Origin: Streptomyces sp. Root1304
Lineage (GTDB): Bacteria > Actinomycetota > Actinomycetes > Streptomycetales > Streptomycetaceae
Length of the DNA: 64,000 nt
Assembly (NCBI RefSeq): GCF_001426405.1
Contig: NZ_LMEP01000025.1
Location: 62,001-126,000, forward strand
Direction of reading: 5' to 3'
Shown: positions 17,033 to 25,533 of the stretch, piece after piece
Layout of the letters: every line of letters starts with the position of its first letter
How positions within the stretch are numbered: position 1 is the stretch's first letter
The notes under the pieces: model-generated
Databases searched by the model: none
Told to the model about the DNA's origin: nothing
Seen by the model: the letters and a program-made list of their open reading frames with translations, nothing else
Made by a program: the position numbers and the translations under genes

Positions 17033-17722
17033 TCAGCGCGGGGCGCTGAAGGAGGTCCCGGTCGTCGACCAGGGGTCGTCGTTGCTGTCGCTCCACTCGT
17101 CCGCGTTCATCGCCAGGACGATGATCAGGGCGATGCCCGCGAGGCCGAGGGCGATGCCGATCGCCCCGAGCGTGATGCCGGCGACGGCCTGCCCCTTGTT
17201 GTCCGCCTCGCCCCGCAGGTGCCGCTTGCGGCCCACGATGCCCAGCGGCAGCGCGACCGCGCCCAGGATCAGGCCGAGGATGCCGTACGAGCAGAAGGCG
17301 AGCACGACGGCGCAGATGCCCACCACCATCGCGGCGACGCCCATGCCGTTGTTCATCGGCTGCTGCCACCCGGGCTGGCCGTACCCGGGGTATCCGTACC
17401 CGGAGACGGCCGGGGGCGTCGGCGCCGGGTAGCCGTACGCGCCGGACGCGTTCGCGGCCGGGTAGCCGTACCCGCCCGAGGTGTCCGCCGCCGGGTAGCC
17501 GTACCCGCCGGGCGTGGCCGCCGGGCCGCCCGGGGCCACCGGGGGCGGCGGGACCGCACCGCCGGGCTCGGGCGTCAGCGGCATGGACGTGACGGTCTGC
17601 TGGTCGTGCACGTGCGGCGCGGACTGCGCCGGCTTGCTCAGTTCCACCCCGTCACGGTTCGGCGGAGCCCACGGGTCCGCCGGGTCGAATCCGCCCCGCG
17701 ACTGGTCTTGGTTGTCAGACAT
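17033..17722 (-). CDS. DUF4190-type membrane protein with GYGYP repeats
   Basis: 229 residues. The first 120 residues are hydrophilic and rich in proline, glycine and tyrosine, with repeated GYGYPAA units. The C-terminal half has two main hydrophobic regions separated by a basic KRHLRGE loop, followed by an acidic tail with EWSDSNDDPW. This is the layout of Streptomyces DUF4190 proteins, which have no established function. The N-terminal repeats may take part in weak multivalent contacts, but that is speculation. It is divergent from the adenosine-deaminase-like gene, with 75 bases between them. Confidence 0.8.
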   Translation of the reverse strand: MSDNQDQSRGGFDPADPWAPPNRDGVELSKPAQSAPHVHDQQTVTSMPLTPEPGGAVPPPPVAPGGPAATPGGYGYPAADTSGGYGYPAANASGAYGYPAPTPPAVSGYGYPGYGQPGWQQPMNNGMGVAAMVVGICAVVLAFCSYGILGLILGAVALPLGIVGRKRHLRGEADNKGQAVAGITLGAIGIALGLAGIALIIVLAMNADEWSDSNDDPWSTTGTSFSAPR

Positions 17723-17797
17723 GGGCCTCCCCCATCATGGTCCCGCCATGCTACGGCCTCACCCTTGCGGGGGACCCGCCCGGCCTACGATGACCGG

Positions 17798-18829
17798 ATG
17801 ACCGATCTCCACCCCTTCATCGCGGGCCTTCCCAAGGCCGAACTGCACGTCCACCACGTCGGTTCCGCCTCCCCCCGGATCGTCGCCGAACTGGCCGCCC
17901 GGCACCCCGACTCCAAGGTCCCCACGGATCCGGAGGCGCTGGCCGACTACTTCACCTTCACCGACTTCGCGCACTTCATCGACGTCTACCTGTCCGTCGT
18001 CGACCTGGTCCGCACCCCTGAGGACGTCCGGCTGCTGACCTTCGAGGTCGCCCGTGACATGGCCCGGCAGAACATCCGCTACGCCGAGCTGACCATCACC
18101 CCCTACTCCTCCACCCGCCGCGGCATCGACGAGCGCGCCTTCATGGCGGCGATCGAGGACGCCCGCAAGGCGGCCGAGGCCGAGTTCGGGACCGTCCTGC
18201 GCTGGTGCTTCGACATCCCCGGCGAGGCCGGCCTGGTCTCCGCCGAGGAGACCGCGCGGCTCGCCACCACCGACGGACTGCGCCCCGAGGGCCTGGTCTC
18301 CTTCGGGCTCGGCGGCCCGGAGATCGGGGTGCCGCGCCCCCAGTTCAAGCCGTACTTCGACCTGGCGCGGGCGGCCGGACTGCACTCCGTCCCGCACGCG
18401 GGCGAGACGACCGGCCCGGAGACGGTCTGGGACGCGATCCGCGACCTGGGCGCCGAGCGCATCGGCCACGGCACCAGCTCGGTCCGGGACCCGGAGCTCC
18501 TCGCGTACCTCGCCGAGCACCGGATCGCCCTGGAGGTCTGCCCGACCTCGAACATCGCCACCCGGGCCGTCGCCACCCTCGACGAGCACCCGATCCGGCA
18601 GATGGTCGACGCCGGGGTCCTCGTCACCGTGAACAGCGACGACCCGCCGATGTTCGGCACCGACCTCAACAACGAGTACGCGGTCGCCGCCCGTCTCCTC
18701 GGCCTCGACGAGCGCGGTGTCGCCGCCCTCGCCAAGAACGCCGTGGAGGCCTCGTTCCTCGACCCGGCCGGCAAGGCCGGGATCCTCGCCGAGATCGACA
18801 CGTACACCGACGACTGGCTGGCCCGCTGA
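17798..18829 (+). CDS. Adenosine deaminase family protein, possibly aminodeoxyfutalosine deaminase
   Basis: 343 residues of the metal-dependent amidohydrolase family. The metal ligands are visible: HVH at 17-19, H200 followed by the catalytic E203 (HAGE), IGHG with H224, and NSDDP with D281-D282. The N-terminal motif is HVHHVGSAS instead of the HVHLEG usual in classical adenosine deaminases. From memory, a Streptomyces protein of this kind and location was shown to deaminate 6-amino-6-deoxyfutalosine in the futalosine route to menaquinone. That assignment is likely but cannot be proven from sequence alone. It is followed 20 bases later by the phosphodiesterase gene. Confidence 0.85.
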   Translation: MTDLHPFIAGLPKAELHVHHVGSASPRIVAELAARHPDSKVPTDPEALADYFTFTDFAHFIDVYLSVVDLVRTPEDVRLLTFEVARDMARQNIRYAELTITPYSSTRRGIDERAFMAAIEDARKAAEAEFGTVLRWCFDIPGEAGLVSAEETARLATTDGLRPEGLVSFGLGGPEIGVPRPQFKPYFDLARAAGLHSVPHAGETTGPETVWDAIRDLGAERIGHGTSSVRDPELLAYLAEHRIALEVCPTSNIATRAVATLDEHPIRQMVDAGVLVTVNSDDPPMFGTDLNNEYAVAARLLGLDERGVAALAKNAVEASFLDPAGKAGILAEIDTYTDDWLAR

Positions 18830-18848
18830 CGGCGACGAGAATGGGGGC

Positions 18849-19538
18849 ATGGACTCCGTCACTGTCGTAGGTCACCGCGGCGACCCGTACCGCGTCCGCG
18901 AGAACACCCTCCGCTCGGTCTCCTCGGCGATCGAGCGGGGGGCGGACGCCGTCGAGATCGACGTCCGGCTGACGGAGGACGGCGTGCCCGTCCTCCTCCA
19001 CGACGACACCCTCAAGCGCCTCTGGGGCCACGACGTCCCGCTCGCCGAGCTGTCGTACGCGCGGGTCCGCGAGCTGTCCGGGGACGGCATCCCGACCCTG
19101 CGCGAGGCCCTGCTCACCGCCGGGGACCACCGGCTGATGCTGGACCTGCCGGGCGGCGACGCGGACTCGGTCCGCAGGATCGTCGGCACCGTCCGCGAGT
19201 GCGGCGCCGGGGAGCGCGTCTACTACTGCGCGGGCGCCGTCGCCATGCTGGACGTGCGGGCCGCCGACCCGGCCGCCGAGATCGCCCTGACCTGGACCTC
19301 GCTCGCCCCGCCCCGGCCGGTGCTGCTCGACGCGGTACGGCCGCGGTGGCTCAACTACCGCTTCGGACTCGTGAGTCGGGGGCTGGTCGACCGGGTGCAC
19401 CGGGACGGGCTGCTCGTCTCGGCCTGGACGGCGGACACCCGGCGCACGATGCGTAAGCTGATCACCAACGGGGTCGACTCGGTCACCACGAACCGCGTCG
19501 ACGCACTGGCAGCCGTCCTGCGAAAGGCGCACGCGTGA
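18849..19538 (+). CDS. Glycerophosphodiester phosphodiesterase family protein
   Basis: 229 residues. GHRGD near the N-terminus, RENTL, a metal-binding VEIDVRLTEDGVPVLLHDDTLKR segment and the GIPTLREAL helix define the GDPD fold, which splits glycerophosphodiesters into glycerol-3-phosphate and an alcohol. No signal peptide is seen, so it probably acts in the cytosol. The C-terminal VSAWTADTRRTMRKLITNGVDSVTTNRVD is typical. The last four bases (GTGA) are shared with the start of the next gene. The start ATG at 18849 lies 20 bases after the preceding gene. Confidence 0.88.
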   Translation: MDSVTVVGHRGDPYRVRENTLRSVSSAIERGADAVEIDVRLTEDGVPVLLHDDTLKRLWGHDVPLAELSYARVRELSGDGIPTLREALLTAGDHRLMLDLPGGDADSVRRIVGTVRECGAGERVYYCAGAVAMLDVRAADPAAEIALTWTSLAPPRPVLLDAVRPRWLNYRFGLVSRGLVDRVHRDGLLVSAWTADTRRTMRKLITNGVDSVTTNRVDALAAVLRKAHA

Positions 19539-20320
19539 ACGACCGCATCCGGACCGACATCGCCCACAACGCCCGGGTGTGGAACTACTGGCTGGGCGGC
19601 AAGGACAACTACCCGGTCGACCGCGCGGTCGGCGACCAGGTCACCGGCTTCTACCCGAGCATCGGCGAAGTGGCCCGCGCCGACCGGGCGTTCCTCGGCC
19701 GGGTGGTGACCGGGCTGGCCGCCGACGCGGGCGTGCGCCAGTTCCTCGACATCGGTACGGGGCTGCCGACCGCCGACAACACCCACGAGGTCGCCCAGCG
19801 GGTCCTGCCCGACGCCCGGATCGTCTACGTCGACAACGACCCGATCGTCCTCACCCACGCCCGGGCCCTGCTGACCAGCGCCCCGGAGGGCGTCACCGAG
19901 TACGTCGACGCCGACGCGCGCGAACCCGGGAAGATCCTCGCGGCGGCGGGCGCGACGCTCGACCTGACCCGCCCGGTCGCCGTGATGATGCTCGGCATCC
20001 TCAACTTCGTCCTGGACACCGACGAGACCCGGACGATCGTCCGGACCCTGATGGACGCCGTCCCGTCCGGCAGCTATCTGGTGCTCACCCACCCCACCCT
20101 GGAACCGGAGCTCGGCGGCGAGGGCAACAAGGACGCGATGGCGTTCTGGAACGAGAACGCCACCCCGCCGATCACCGCCCGCAGCCGGGCCGAATTCACC
20201 TCCTTCTTCGAGGGCCTGGAGCTCCTGGAACCGGGCGTCGTCTCCTGCTCGCGCTGGCGCCCCACCGCCGAGGAGGCCCCTGTGGTCGCGCAGTTCGGCG
20301 CGGTGGGCCGCAAGCCGTAA
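19535..20320 (+). CDS. SAM-dependent methyltransferase, DUF574 type
   Basis: 261 residues. The N-terminal IAHNARVWNYWLGGKDNYPVDR signature and LDIGTGLP (SAM site) identify the actinobacterial DUF574/Methyltransf_19 family, greatly expanded in Streptomyces and of mostly unknown substrate. VYVDNDPIVLTHARALL is the second SAM-binding strand. It starts with GTG overlapping the phosphodiesterase stop, and its own TAA shares one base with the start of the histidine kinase (TAATG). Such coupling suggests a common job with the neighbouring genes, which is inference. Confidence 0.88.
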   Translation: MNDRIRTDIAHNARVWNYWLGGKDNYPVDRAVGDQVTGFYPSIGEVARADRAFLGRVVTGLAADAGVRQFLDIGTGLPTADNTHEVAQRVLPDARIVYVDNDPIVLTHARALLTSAPEGVTEYVDADAREPGKILAAAGATLDLTRPVAVMMLGILNFVLDTDETRTIVRTLMDAVPSGSYLVLTHPTLEPELGGEGNKDAMAFWNENATPPITARSRAEFTSFFEGLELLEPGVVSCSRWRPTAEEAPVVAQFGAVGRKP

Positions 20321-21477
20321 TGGGGATACGGGGGGAGGTGCGCGGCCGCTGGGAGCGGGCGCGCACCTGGGGCGCGGCGAACCCCTGGGCGGTGGACGCG
20401 GGGATCGCGCTCCTCGTCCAGGCGGCGATGACGATGCCGTTCGTGGTGCCGCGCGGGCCCGAACTGGAACCGGCGACCTGGGCCGCGTACGGGCTGACGA
20501 CGCTCACCGTGCTGCCGCTCGTCTGGCGGCGGCGGGCCCCGCTCGCCGTGCTCCTCGCGGTCCTGGCGGCGAGCGCGCTGTACAAGCTGGCCCTGGAGGG
20601 GCCGGGGCAGCCGCTGCCGTACACCGGGCTCGTCGTCGTCTACACGATCGCGCTGCTCTCCCCGACGTGGAAGCGGCTCGCGACGGCGGGGCTCCTGCTG
20701 GTCGCGGTGCCGGTCTCGGTGTGGCTCAACACCCAGTCGGCGCGCGAACTGACCTTCTCGCTCTTCGTGTTCGGCGCCGCCTATGTCTTCGGGCGGCTCC
20801 AGGACGCCCGGCAGCGGGCGCACCGGGTCGAGTCGGAGCGGGCCGCCGCACGCGAACGGGCCCGCATCGCACGGGAGATGCACGACATCCTGTCGCACGC
20901 GGTGAGCCTGATGGTCGTCCAGGCGGAGGCGGGTCCGGTCGCCGTACGGTCCGCGCCGGAGCGCGCCGAGGCGGCGTTCGAGGCGATCTCGGAGACGGGC
21001 CGCGAGGCGATGACCCAGCTGCGGCAGATGCTGGGGGTGCTGCGCGAGGGCGGCGAGACCGGCGCCCCTCGCGCGCCGCAGCCGGACCTCGGCGGCATCC
21101 CCGGCCTGGTGGAGCGGGTGCGGGCCGGGGGTCTGACCGTCGGGTACACGACGGAGGGCGGGGTACGGGCGCTGCCCGCGACGACCGGCGCGAGCGTCTA
21201 CCGGATCGTCCAGGAGGCGCTGACCAACGTGGTGAAGCACGCGCGGGCCCGTACGGTCGACGTCCGGCTCGCCCATGCCGACGGGGTCCTGCGGGTGAGC
21301 GTCACCGACGACGGGTGCGGCCCGCAGGGCGGCTCCGGCGGTCACGGTCTGACGGGCATCAGGGAGCGGGCCGCCGCGCACGGCGGGACGGTGACGGCCG
21401 GACCGGGTCCCGGCGGCCGGGGGTTCGAGGTGCGGGTCCTGCTCCCCGTACCCTCCGCGGCGGAGGTGGGGACATGA
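20320..21477 (+). CDS. Sensor histidine kinase, NarL/DesK type
   Basis: 385 residues. Four to six hydrophobic segments fill residues 15-160. The HisKA_3 box RIAREMHDILSHAVSLMVVQAE has the phosphorylated histidine of MHDILSH. The ATPase domain has the N-box EALTNVVKHA and the glycine-rich DDGCGP and GHGLTGIRERA. The sensor part is membrane-embedded with no large external domain, so it probably senses the membrane or a small hydrophobic signal. Its stop overlaps the start of the response regulator (ATGA at 21474-21477). Confidence 0.92.
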   Translation: MGIRGEVRGRWERARTWGAANPWAVDAGIALLVQAAMTMPFVVPRGPELEPATWAAYGLTTLTVLPLVWRRRAPLAVLLAVLAASALYKLALEGPGQPLPYTGLVVVYTIALLSPTWKRLATAGLLLVAVPVSVWLNTQSARELTFSLFVFGAAYVFGRLQDARQRAHRVESERAAARERARIAREMHDILSHAVSLMVVQAEAGPVAVRSAPERAEAAFEAISETGREAMTQLRQMLGVLREGGETGAPRAPQPDLGGIPGLVERVRAGGLTVGYTTEGGVRALPATTGASVYRIVQEALTNVVKHARARTVDVRLAHADGVLRVSVTDDGCGPQGGSGGHGLTGIRERAAAHGGTVTAGPGPGGRGFEVRVLLPVPSAAEVGT

Positions 21478-22187
21478 CGACGATCCGGGTGGTGGTCGCG
21501 GACGACCAGGAGCTGGTCCGCAGCGGCTTCGCGATGATCCTGGACGCGCAGCCGGACATCGAGGTGGTGGCGGAGGCCGGGGACGGGGCGGAGGCCGTCG
21601 AGGCGGTGCGCCGGCACGCTCCCGACGTGGCGCTGCTCGACATCCGGATGCCGGGGACCGACGGCATCGAGGCCTGCCGGGTGATCGGCGCGGAGTCCGG
21701 CTGCCGGACGGTGATCCTGACGACCTTCGACACCGACGCGTATGTGTACGAGGCGCTGCACGCGGGCGCGAGCGGTTTCCTCCTGAAGGACGTGCGGCGG
21801 GACGACCTGGTGCACGCGGTACGGGTGGTGGCGGCGGGCGAGTCGCTGCTCGCGCCCTCCGTGGCCCGCCGCCTGGTGGAGGAGTACACGGCGGGCGGCC
21901 CGCGCAGGACGGCACCGGACCCGCGCCTCGACGTGCTGACGGGCCGGGAGCGGGAGACGCTGCTGCTGCTCGCGCGGGGGCTGTCGAACGCGGAGATCGC
22001 GGCGGAACTGGTGGTCAGCGACCACACCGTGAAGACCCATGTGGGGAACGTGCTGGCCAAGCTGGGGCTGCGCGACCGCATCCAGGCGGTGATCTGCGCG
22101 TACGAGACCGGCCTGGTCGCGGCGGGCTCTCCCCCGGCCGGGGGAGGCACGGTCCCCGGCCCCTCCCCCGCGCCGGGGAGGAACTGA
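21474..22187 (+). CDS. LuxR/NarL family response regulator
   Basis: 237 residues. The receiver domain has the acidic pair VVADDQE, the phosphorylation site in DVALLDIRMPG, the LTTFD threonine and the FLLKD lysine. The C-terminal helix-turn-helix is SNAEIAAELVVSDHTVKTHVGNVLAKLGLRDR. It is translationally coupled to the kinase gene and is its likely partner. Targets are unknown. The C-terminus ends in a proline/glycine-rich tail of about 20 residues. Confidence 0.93.
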   Translation: MTTIRVVVADDQELVRSGFAMILDAQPDIEVVAEAGDGAEAVEAVRRHAPDVALLDIRMPGTDGIEACRVIGAESGCRTVILTTFDTDAYVYEALHAGASGFLLKDVRRDDLVHAVRVVAAGESLLAPSVARRLVEEYTAGGPRRTAPDPRLDVLTGRERETLLLLARGLSNAEIAAELVVSDHTVKTHVGNVLAKLGLRDRIQAVICAYETGLVAAGSPPAGGGTVPGPSPAPGRN

Positions 22188-22282
22188 CCCCCGAAGACCG
22201 CCGGTACGGGCGATCCGCGGATCGTCGCAGGTCAGCAGGATGGAGCCATCGAGAACGAGGGCTCACACCACCGGAGTTGACC

Positions 22283-23449
22283 ATGCGAAAGTCCACCCGC
22301 ACGCTGCTCGCCACCGCCCTGGTCCTGGGCGTGGCGGCCGGACCGGCGCTCACCCCCGCGTTCGCCGCACCGCGCACGGCGGCGGCCGCGCGGGCCACGG
22401 CGCCTGATCTGTCGGCGGTGATCGCGGGTCTTCCCCGTGCCGACGCCACGGCCGCGCTGGTGCGCGTCGGGGGCACCGAGGGTTCCTGGCAGGGCAGTTC
22501 GGGTGTGCACGACCTGGAGACGAACGCCCCGGCGGATCCGGCCGCCCGCTTCCGGGCCGGTTCGGTGACGAAGGTCTTCACGGCGGCGACGGTGCTCCAG
22601 CTGGCCGCCGAGGGCCGGATCGACCTGGACCGCACGGCGCGTTCGTACCTGCCGGAGCTGATCCCCGGCCGGTACGCCACGGTGACGGTCCGCCAGCTCC
22701 TCAACCACACCCATGGCATCCCGGCCGCCGACCTGGCCGTCGGGGACACGGTGGAGGAGTGGTACGCGCACCGCTTCGACGCGCACTCCCCGGAGGAGAT
22801 GGTCCGCTCGGCGACGGCGAAGCCGCGCGAGTTCCGGCCGGGCACCCGCCAGCACTACCTGAACATCGGGTACACGGTCGCGGCGCTGATCGTGGAGCGG
22901 GTCACGGGCGACTCGTACGAGCACCAGGTGGAGCGGCGGATCCTGCGACCGCTCGGCCTCCGGGACACCTACCTCCCGGGTGGCGCGGCCGCGCTCGTCG
23001 GCCCGTACAACCACGGCTACCAGACGATGCGGCTCGACGACGGGACGACCGGTCCGCGCGACGTCTCCACCTGGGGGACCTCGGACGCCTGGGCGGCGGG
23101 GGACCTGGTGTCGACCACCGCCGACCTGGAGCGCTTCGTCCGGGAGCTGTTCGCGGGCCGCGTGGTGCGCGGGCCGCTCCTGGAGGAGATGTTCACCCTC
23201 CCGAAGGTCCCCGACCTCCTGTCGGGCGACCCGGCCGCGTACTCCGTCGGCCTGTCGATGAAGCGGCTCGGCGGTCGTGAGGTCTGGGGCAAGACGGGCG
23301 GCCGCTGGGGGTACAACACGGCCGTCGCCTCGACCCGCGACGGCTCGCGCACCCTCGTCTACAGCGTCAACGCCACGGACGCGAAGGGCCAGGACATGAA
23401 CCGCACGGCCCTCGGGCTGATGGTGGCGGCCTACGGCCTGCCCGGCTGA
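22283..23449 (+). CDS. Secreted serine hydrolase, D-alanyl-D-alanine carboxypeptidase/beta-lactamase class C type
   Basis: 388 residues. A signal peptide of about 32 residues ends near AFA. The penicillin-binding triad is complete: SVTK (SxxK), HYLNIGY (Y-x-N) and KTGG. Relatives are DD-peptidases such as Streptomyces R61 and esterases of the beta-lactamase C fold, which act outside the membrane on peptidoglycan or small esters. The ATG at 22283 follows GGAG at 22273-22276. It is read in the same direction as the two-component genes but separated by 95 bases, so it could be a separate unit or a target of that system. Confidence 0.88.
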   Translation: MRKSTRTLLATALVLGVAAGPALTPAFAAPRTAAAARATAPDLSAVIAGLPRADATAALVRVGGTEGSWQGSSGVHDLETNAPADPAARFRAGSVTKVFTAATVLQLAAEGRIDLDRTARSYLPELIPGRYATVTVRQLLNHTHGIPAADLAVGDTVEEWYAHRFDAHSPEEMVRSATAKPREFRPGTRQHYLNIGYTVAALIVERVTGDSYEHQVERRILRPLGLRDTYLPGGAAALVGPYNHGYQTMRLDDGTTGPRDVSTWGTSDAWAAGDLVSTTADLERFVRELFAGRVVRGPLLEEMFTLPKVPDLLSGDPAAYSVGLSMKRLGGREVWGKTGGRWGYNTAVASTRDGSRTLVYSVNATDAKGQDMNRTALGLMVAAYGLPG

Positions 23450-23603
23450 GCCGGCCGGCTCCCGGCGTGGGGTGACGGAGGCCTCCTGGTGTCTCGTTTC
23501 GGACATCAGGCGACCAACCGGAGGGCCGTTCGGTAATCACCCGGACGGGAACGATCTTTGTTGATTCGTCAACTCGCGTACGGCATACGCCAGAGGTACA
23601 TCG

Positions 23604-24164
23604 TCAGCGCGCGTCGGCCGATGTCGGCGCGGTCGCGGGTACGGGAGCCGGCGCGGGAGCCATCGTCTCCAGGCGCTTGATCATCCGTCGGACGTGGAGC
23701 AGCGGCAGCACGCCGATCACCCCGAAGGACATGTCGATCACCGACCACCAGAAGGGGATGTCGCGGATCGGTCCGCAGATCAGGGCGAGCGGCAGGATGC
23801 CGGCGCAGGCGATCATGCCGAACTCGACGACCCAGACGTTGCGGACGGGGTCGCGGTAGGCGCCGTAGAAGGCGACCGCGATGACGAGGTGGGCGAAGGC
23901 CAGCCAGTCGGTGCCGTAGAGCAGATAGGGCGCCTGCGCGTCGGCGGCCTCGACTCCGGTGCGGACCCGGTCGATCCACTCGGCGAGCGCCGGGAAGAGG
24001 TCGGCGACGGGCGCGGCCCAGCCGTCCAGCGCGGAGTCGAGCAGGCGGAGTTCGGTGACGAGCGGGAAGGCGGTGGCGCCGCTCAGGACCAGGCAGACCA
24101 CGAAGAGGATCAGCCAGACACGGATGCGCGTGAGAAGGGCTCTCGGCCCGTTCGAGTCGCTCAT
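23604..24164 (-). CDS. Small integral membrane protein of unknown function
   Basis: 186 residues with about four membrane helices (about 15-32, 88-103, 112-128, 138-152). The segments FPLVTELRLLDSALDGW and CGPIRDIPFWWSVIDMSFGVIG are probably conserved in Streptomyces, but I recognise no characterised family. The C-terminal 25 residues are alanine/proline-rich. The ATG at 24164 is preceded by a possible -10 (TACGAT, read leftward) and by a 12-base palindrome at 24186-24197 that could be an operator. The role is unknown. Confidence 0.7.
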   Translation of the reverse strand: MSDSNGPRALLTRIRVWLILFVVCLVLSGATAFPLVTELRLLDSALDGWAAPVADLFPALAEWIDRVRTGVEAADAQAPYLLYGTDWLAFAHLVIAVAFYGAYRDPVRNVWVVEFGMIACAGILPLALICGPIRDIPFWWSVIDMSFGVIGVLPLLHVRRMIKRLETMAPAPAPVPATAPTSADAR

Positions 24165-24185
24165 GAGGGCATCGTACGCCCTTCT

Positions 24186-24197
24186 TGAACGCGTTCA
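24186..24197. promoter_or_regulatory. 12-bp perfect palindrome, candidate operator
   Basis: TGAACGCGTTCA reads identically on both strands and lies 22 bases upstream of the ATG of the small membrane protein, about 16 bases from a TACGAT -10-like hexamer on the same strand. Its form resembles operators of TetR-type repressors. The other flank is the end of the orphan PotD gene. Confidence 0.5.
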
Positions 24198-24220
24198 GAA
24201 ACGGGTCGGGGGCACTCCGC

Positions 24221-25387
24221 TCACAGGCCGACGATCGAGTTCCACCGCTTCGCGAACTCCTGGCGCTCCTCGGACCTGATGTCGCGCGCGATGGCCAGCC
24301 GGCTCCGCATGTCGGTGTCGGGGAAGATCAGCGGGTCCTCGGCGAGGGCCACCAGCTCCTCGTCGCCGGAGTCCGCGAGAACCTGCTGCGCGGCCGGCAC
24401 CGGGCACACGTAGTTGACCCAGGCGGCGAGTTCGGCGGCGACCTCGGGCTCGTAGTAGTAGTCGACGAGCTTCTCGGCGTTGGACTTGTGGTGGGCGAGG
24501 TTGGGGATCATGAGCGACTCGGCCCAGAGTTCCGCGCCCTCCTCGGGGACGACGAACTCGATGTCCGGGTTGTCGGCCTGGAGCTGGATGACGTCGCCGG
24601 AGTACGCCTGGCAGGCCAGGACGTCACCGGTGGAGAGGTCCTTGATGTAGTCGTTGCCGGTGAAGCGGCGGATGTGCTCCTTCCGGACGAGGCCCTCGAT
24701 CTGCTCGCAGAGGGCGTGGAAGTCGTCGGCGGTCCAGCGGGTCACGTCGACGCCGTTGCCCTGGAGGAGCAGGGACATGGACTCGTCGAGCCCGGACAGC
24801 AGGGTGACCTTGCCGCGCAGGTCGTCGGCCCACAGCTCCTTGGTGGAGCGCAGCTCCCGGCCGAGCTTCTTCCGGTTGTACGCGATGCCGGTGATCCCGG
24901 ACTGCCAGGGGACGCTGTGCATCCGCCCGGGGTCGAACGCGGGCGTGCGCAGCTGGGGACTGAGGTTCCTGGCGACGTTCGGCTGTGCGGCGCGGTCCAT
25001 CTCCTGGACCCAGCCGAGGCGGACGAAGCGGGCGGCCATCCAGTCGCTGACGACGATGAGGTCGCGCCCGGTCTCCTGGTGGTTCATCAGGGAGGGGCTG
25101 ATCTTGCCGAAGAACTCGTCGTTGTCGTTGATCTCCTCCGTGTAGCGCACGGCGATGCCGCTGCGCTTGCGGAAGGCGTCGAGGGTCGGCCGCTTCCTGG
25201 GGTCCTCGTCATCGGTGTCGATGTAGAGCGGCCAGTTGGCGAAGTCGAGGGTCCGGTCGCGGGCGGAGAGGTCGCGCCCCGCCCGGTCGCCCTCGTCGAC
25301 GTACGCGGCGGGGACTCCGCATCCGGCCGCGAGCAGGGTGGCGGCCCCGGCGCCGCCGATGCCGCGCAGCAGGGACCGGCGGGACAT
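24221..25387 (-). CDS. Orphan polyamine-binding lipoprotein, PotD type
   Basis: 388 residues from the ATG at 25387, preceded by AGGAAG. A GTG at 25411 would add eight residues. The N-terminus has SRRSLLRGIGG (Tat-like), a hydrophobic stretch and the lipobox LAAGC. It is a clear paralogue of the PotD at 13418-14665, sharing DINDN/EINDN-x-EFFGKI, RRFTGNDY and DIIQLQADNPDI-like segments. No permease or ATPase gene is adjacent, so it must use another transporter, perhaps the potABC set about 10 kb to the left, or act as a sensor. It lies downstream of the second aldehyde dehydrogenase, beyond a terminator-like hairpin. Confidence 0.88.
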   Translation of the reverse strand: MSRRSLLRGIGGAGAATLLAAGCGVPAAYVDEGDRAGRDLSARDRTLDFANWPLYIDTDDEDPRKRPTLDAFRKRSGIAVRYTEEINDNDEFFGKISPSLMNHQETGRDLIVVSDWMAARFVRLGWVQEMDRAAQPNVARNLSPQLRTPAFDPGRMHSVPWQSGITGIAYNRKKLGRELRSTKELWADDLRGKVTLLSGLDESMSLLLQGNGVDVTRWTADDFHALCEQIEGLVRKEHIRRFTGNDYIKDLSTGDVLACQAYSGDVIQLQADNPDIEFVVPEEGAELWAESLMIPNLAHHKSNAEKLVDYYYEPEVAAELAAWVNYVCPVPAAQQVLADSGDEELVALAEDPLIFPDTDMRSRLAIARDIRSEERQEFAKRWNSIVGL

Positions 25388-25472
25388 GTTCTTCCTGGCT
25401 GTCGCTCTCACCCCCGCAGCATCGCGGTCCGCCGCCACCTGCGGCAATGGACGGTCCGTCGAGCCACGGAGC

Positions 25473-25512
25473 GAGGCCCCGACACCCTGTCGATCAAGGG
25501 TGCCGGGGCCTC
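25473..25512 (-). terminator. Strong hairpin between the second aldehyde dehydrogenase and orphan potD
   Basis: GAGGCCCCG, one mismatch, CACCCT, an 8-base loop, AGGGTG, mismatch, CGGGGCCTC. The 15 base pairs lie 21 bases beyond the stop of the leftward dehydrogenase and 85 bases before the potD start. It should end or reduce read-through, so potD may have its own promoter. Confidence 0.8.
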
Positions 25513-25533
25513 GCTGCCGGAGCCTGGCGGGGA

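Noticed and set aside
22154..22178. CCCCGGC/GCCGGGG hairpin near the end of the response regulator gene
   Set aside because: It lies inside the coding region in a proline-coding stretch, so it is explained by codon composition.
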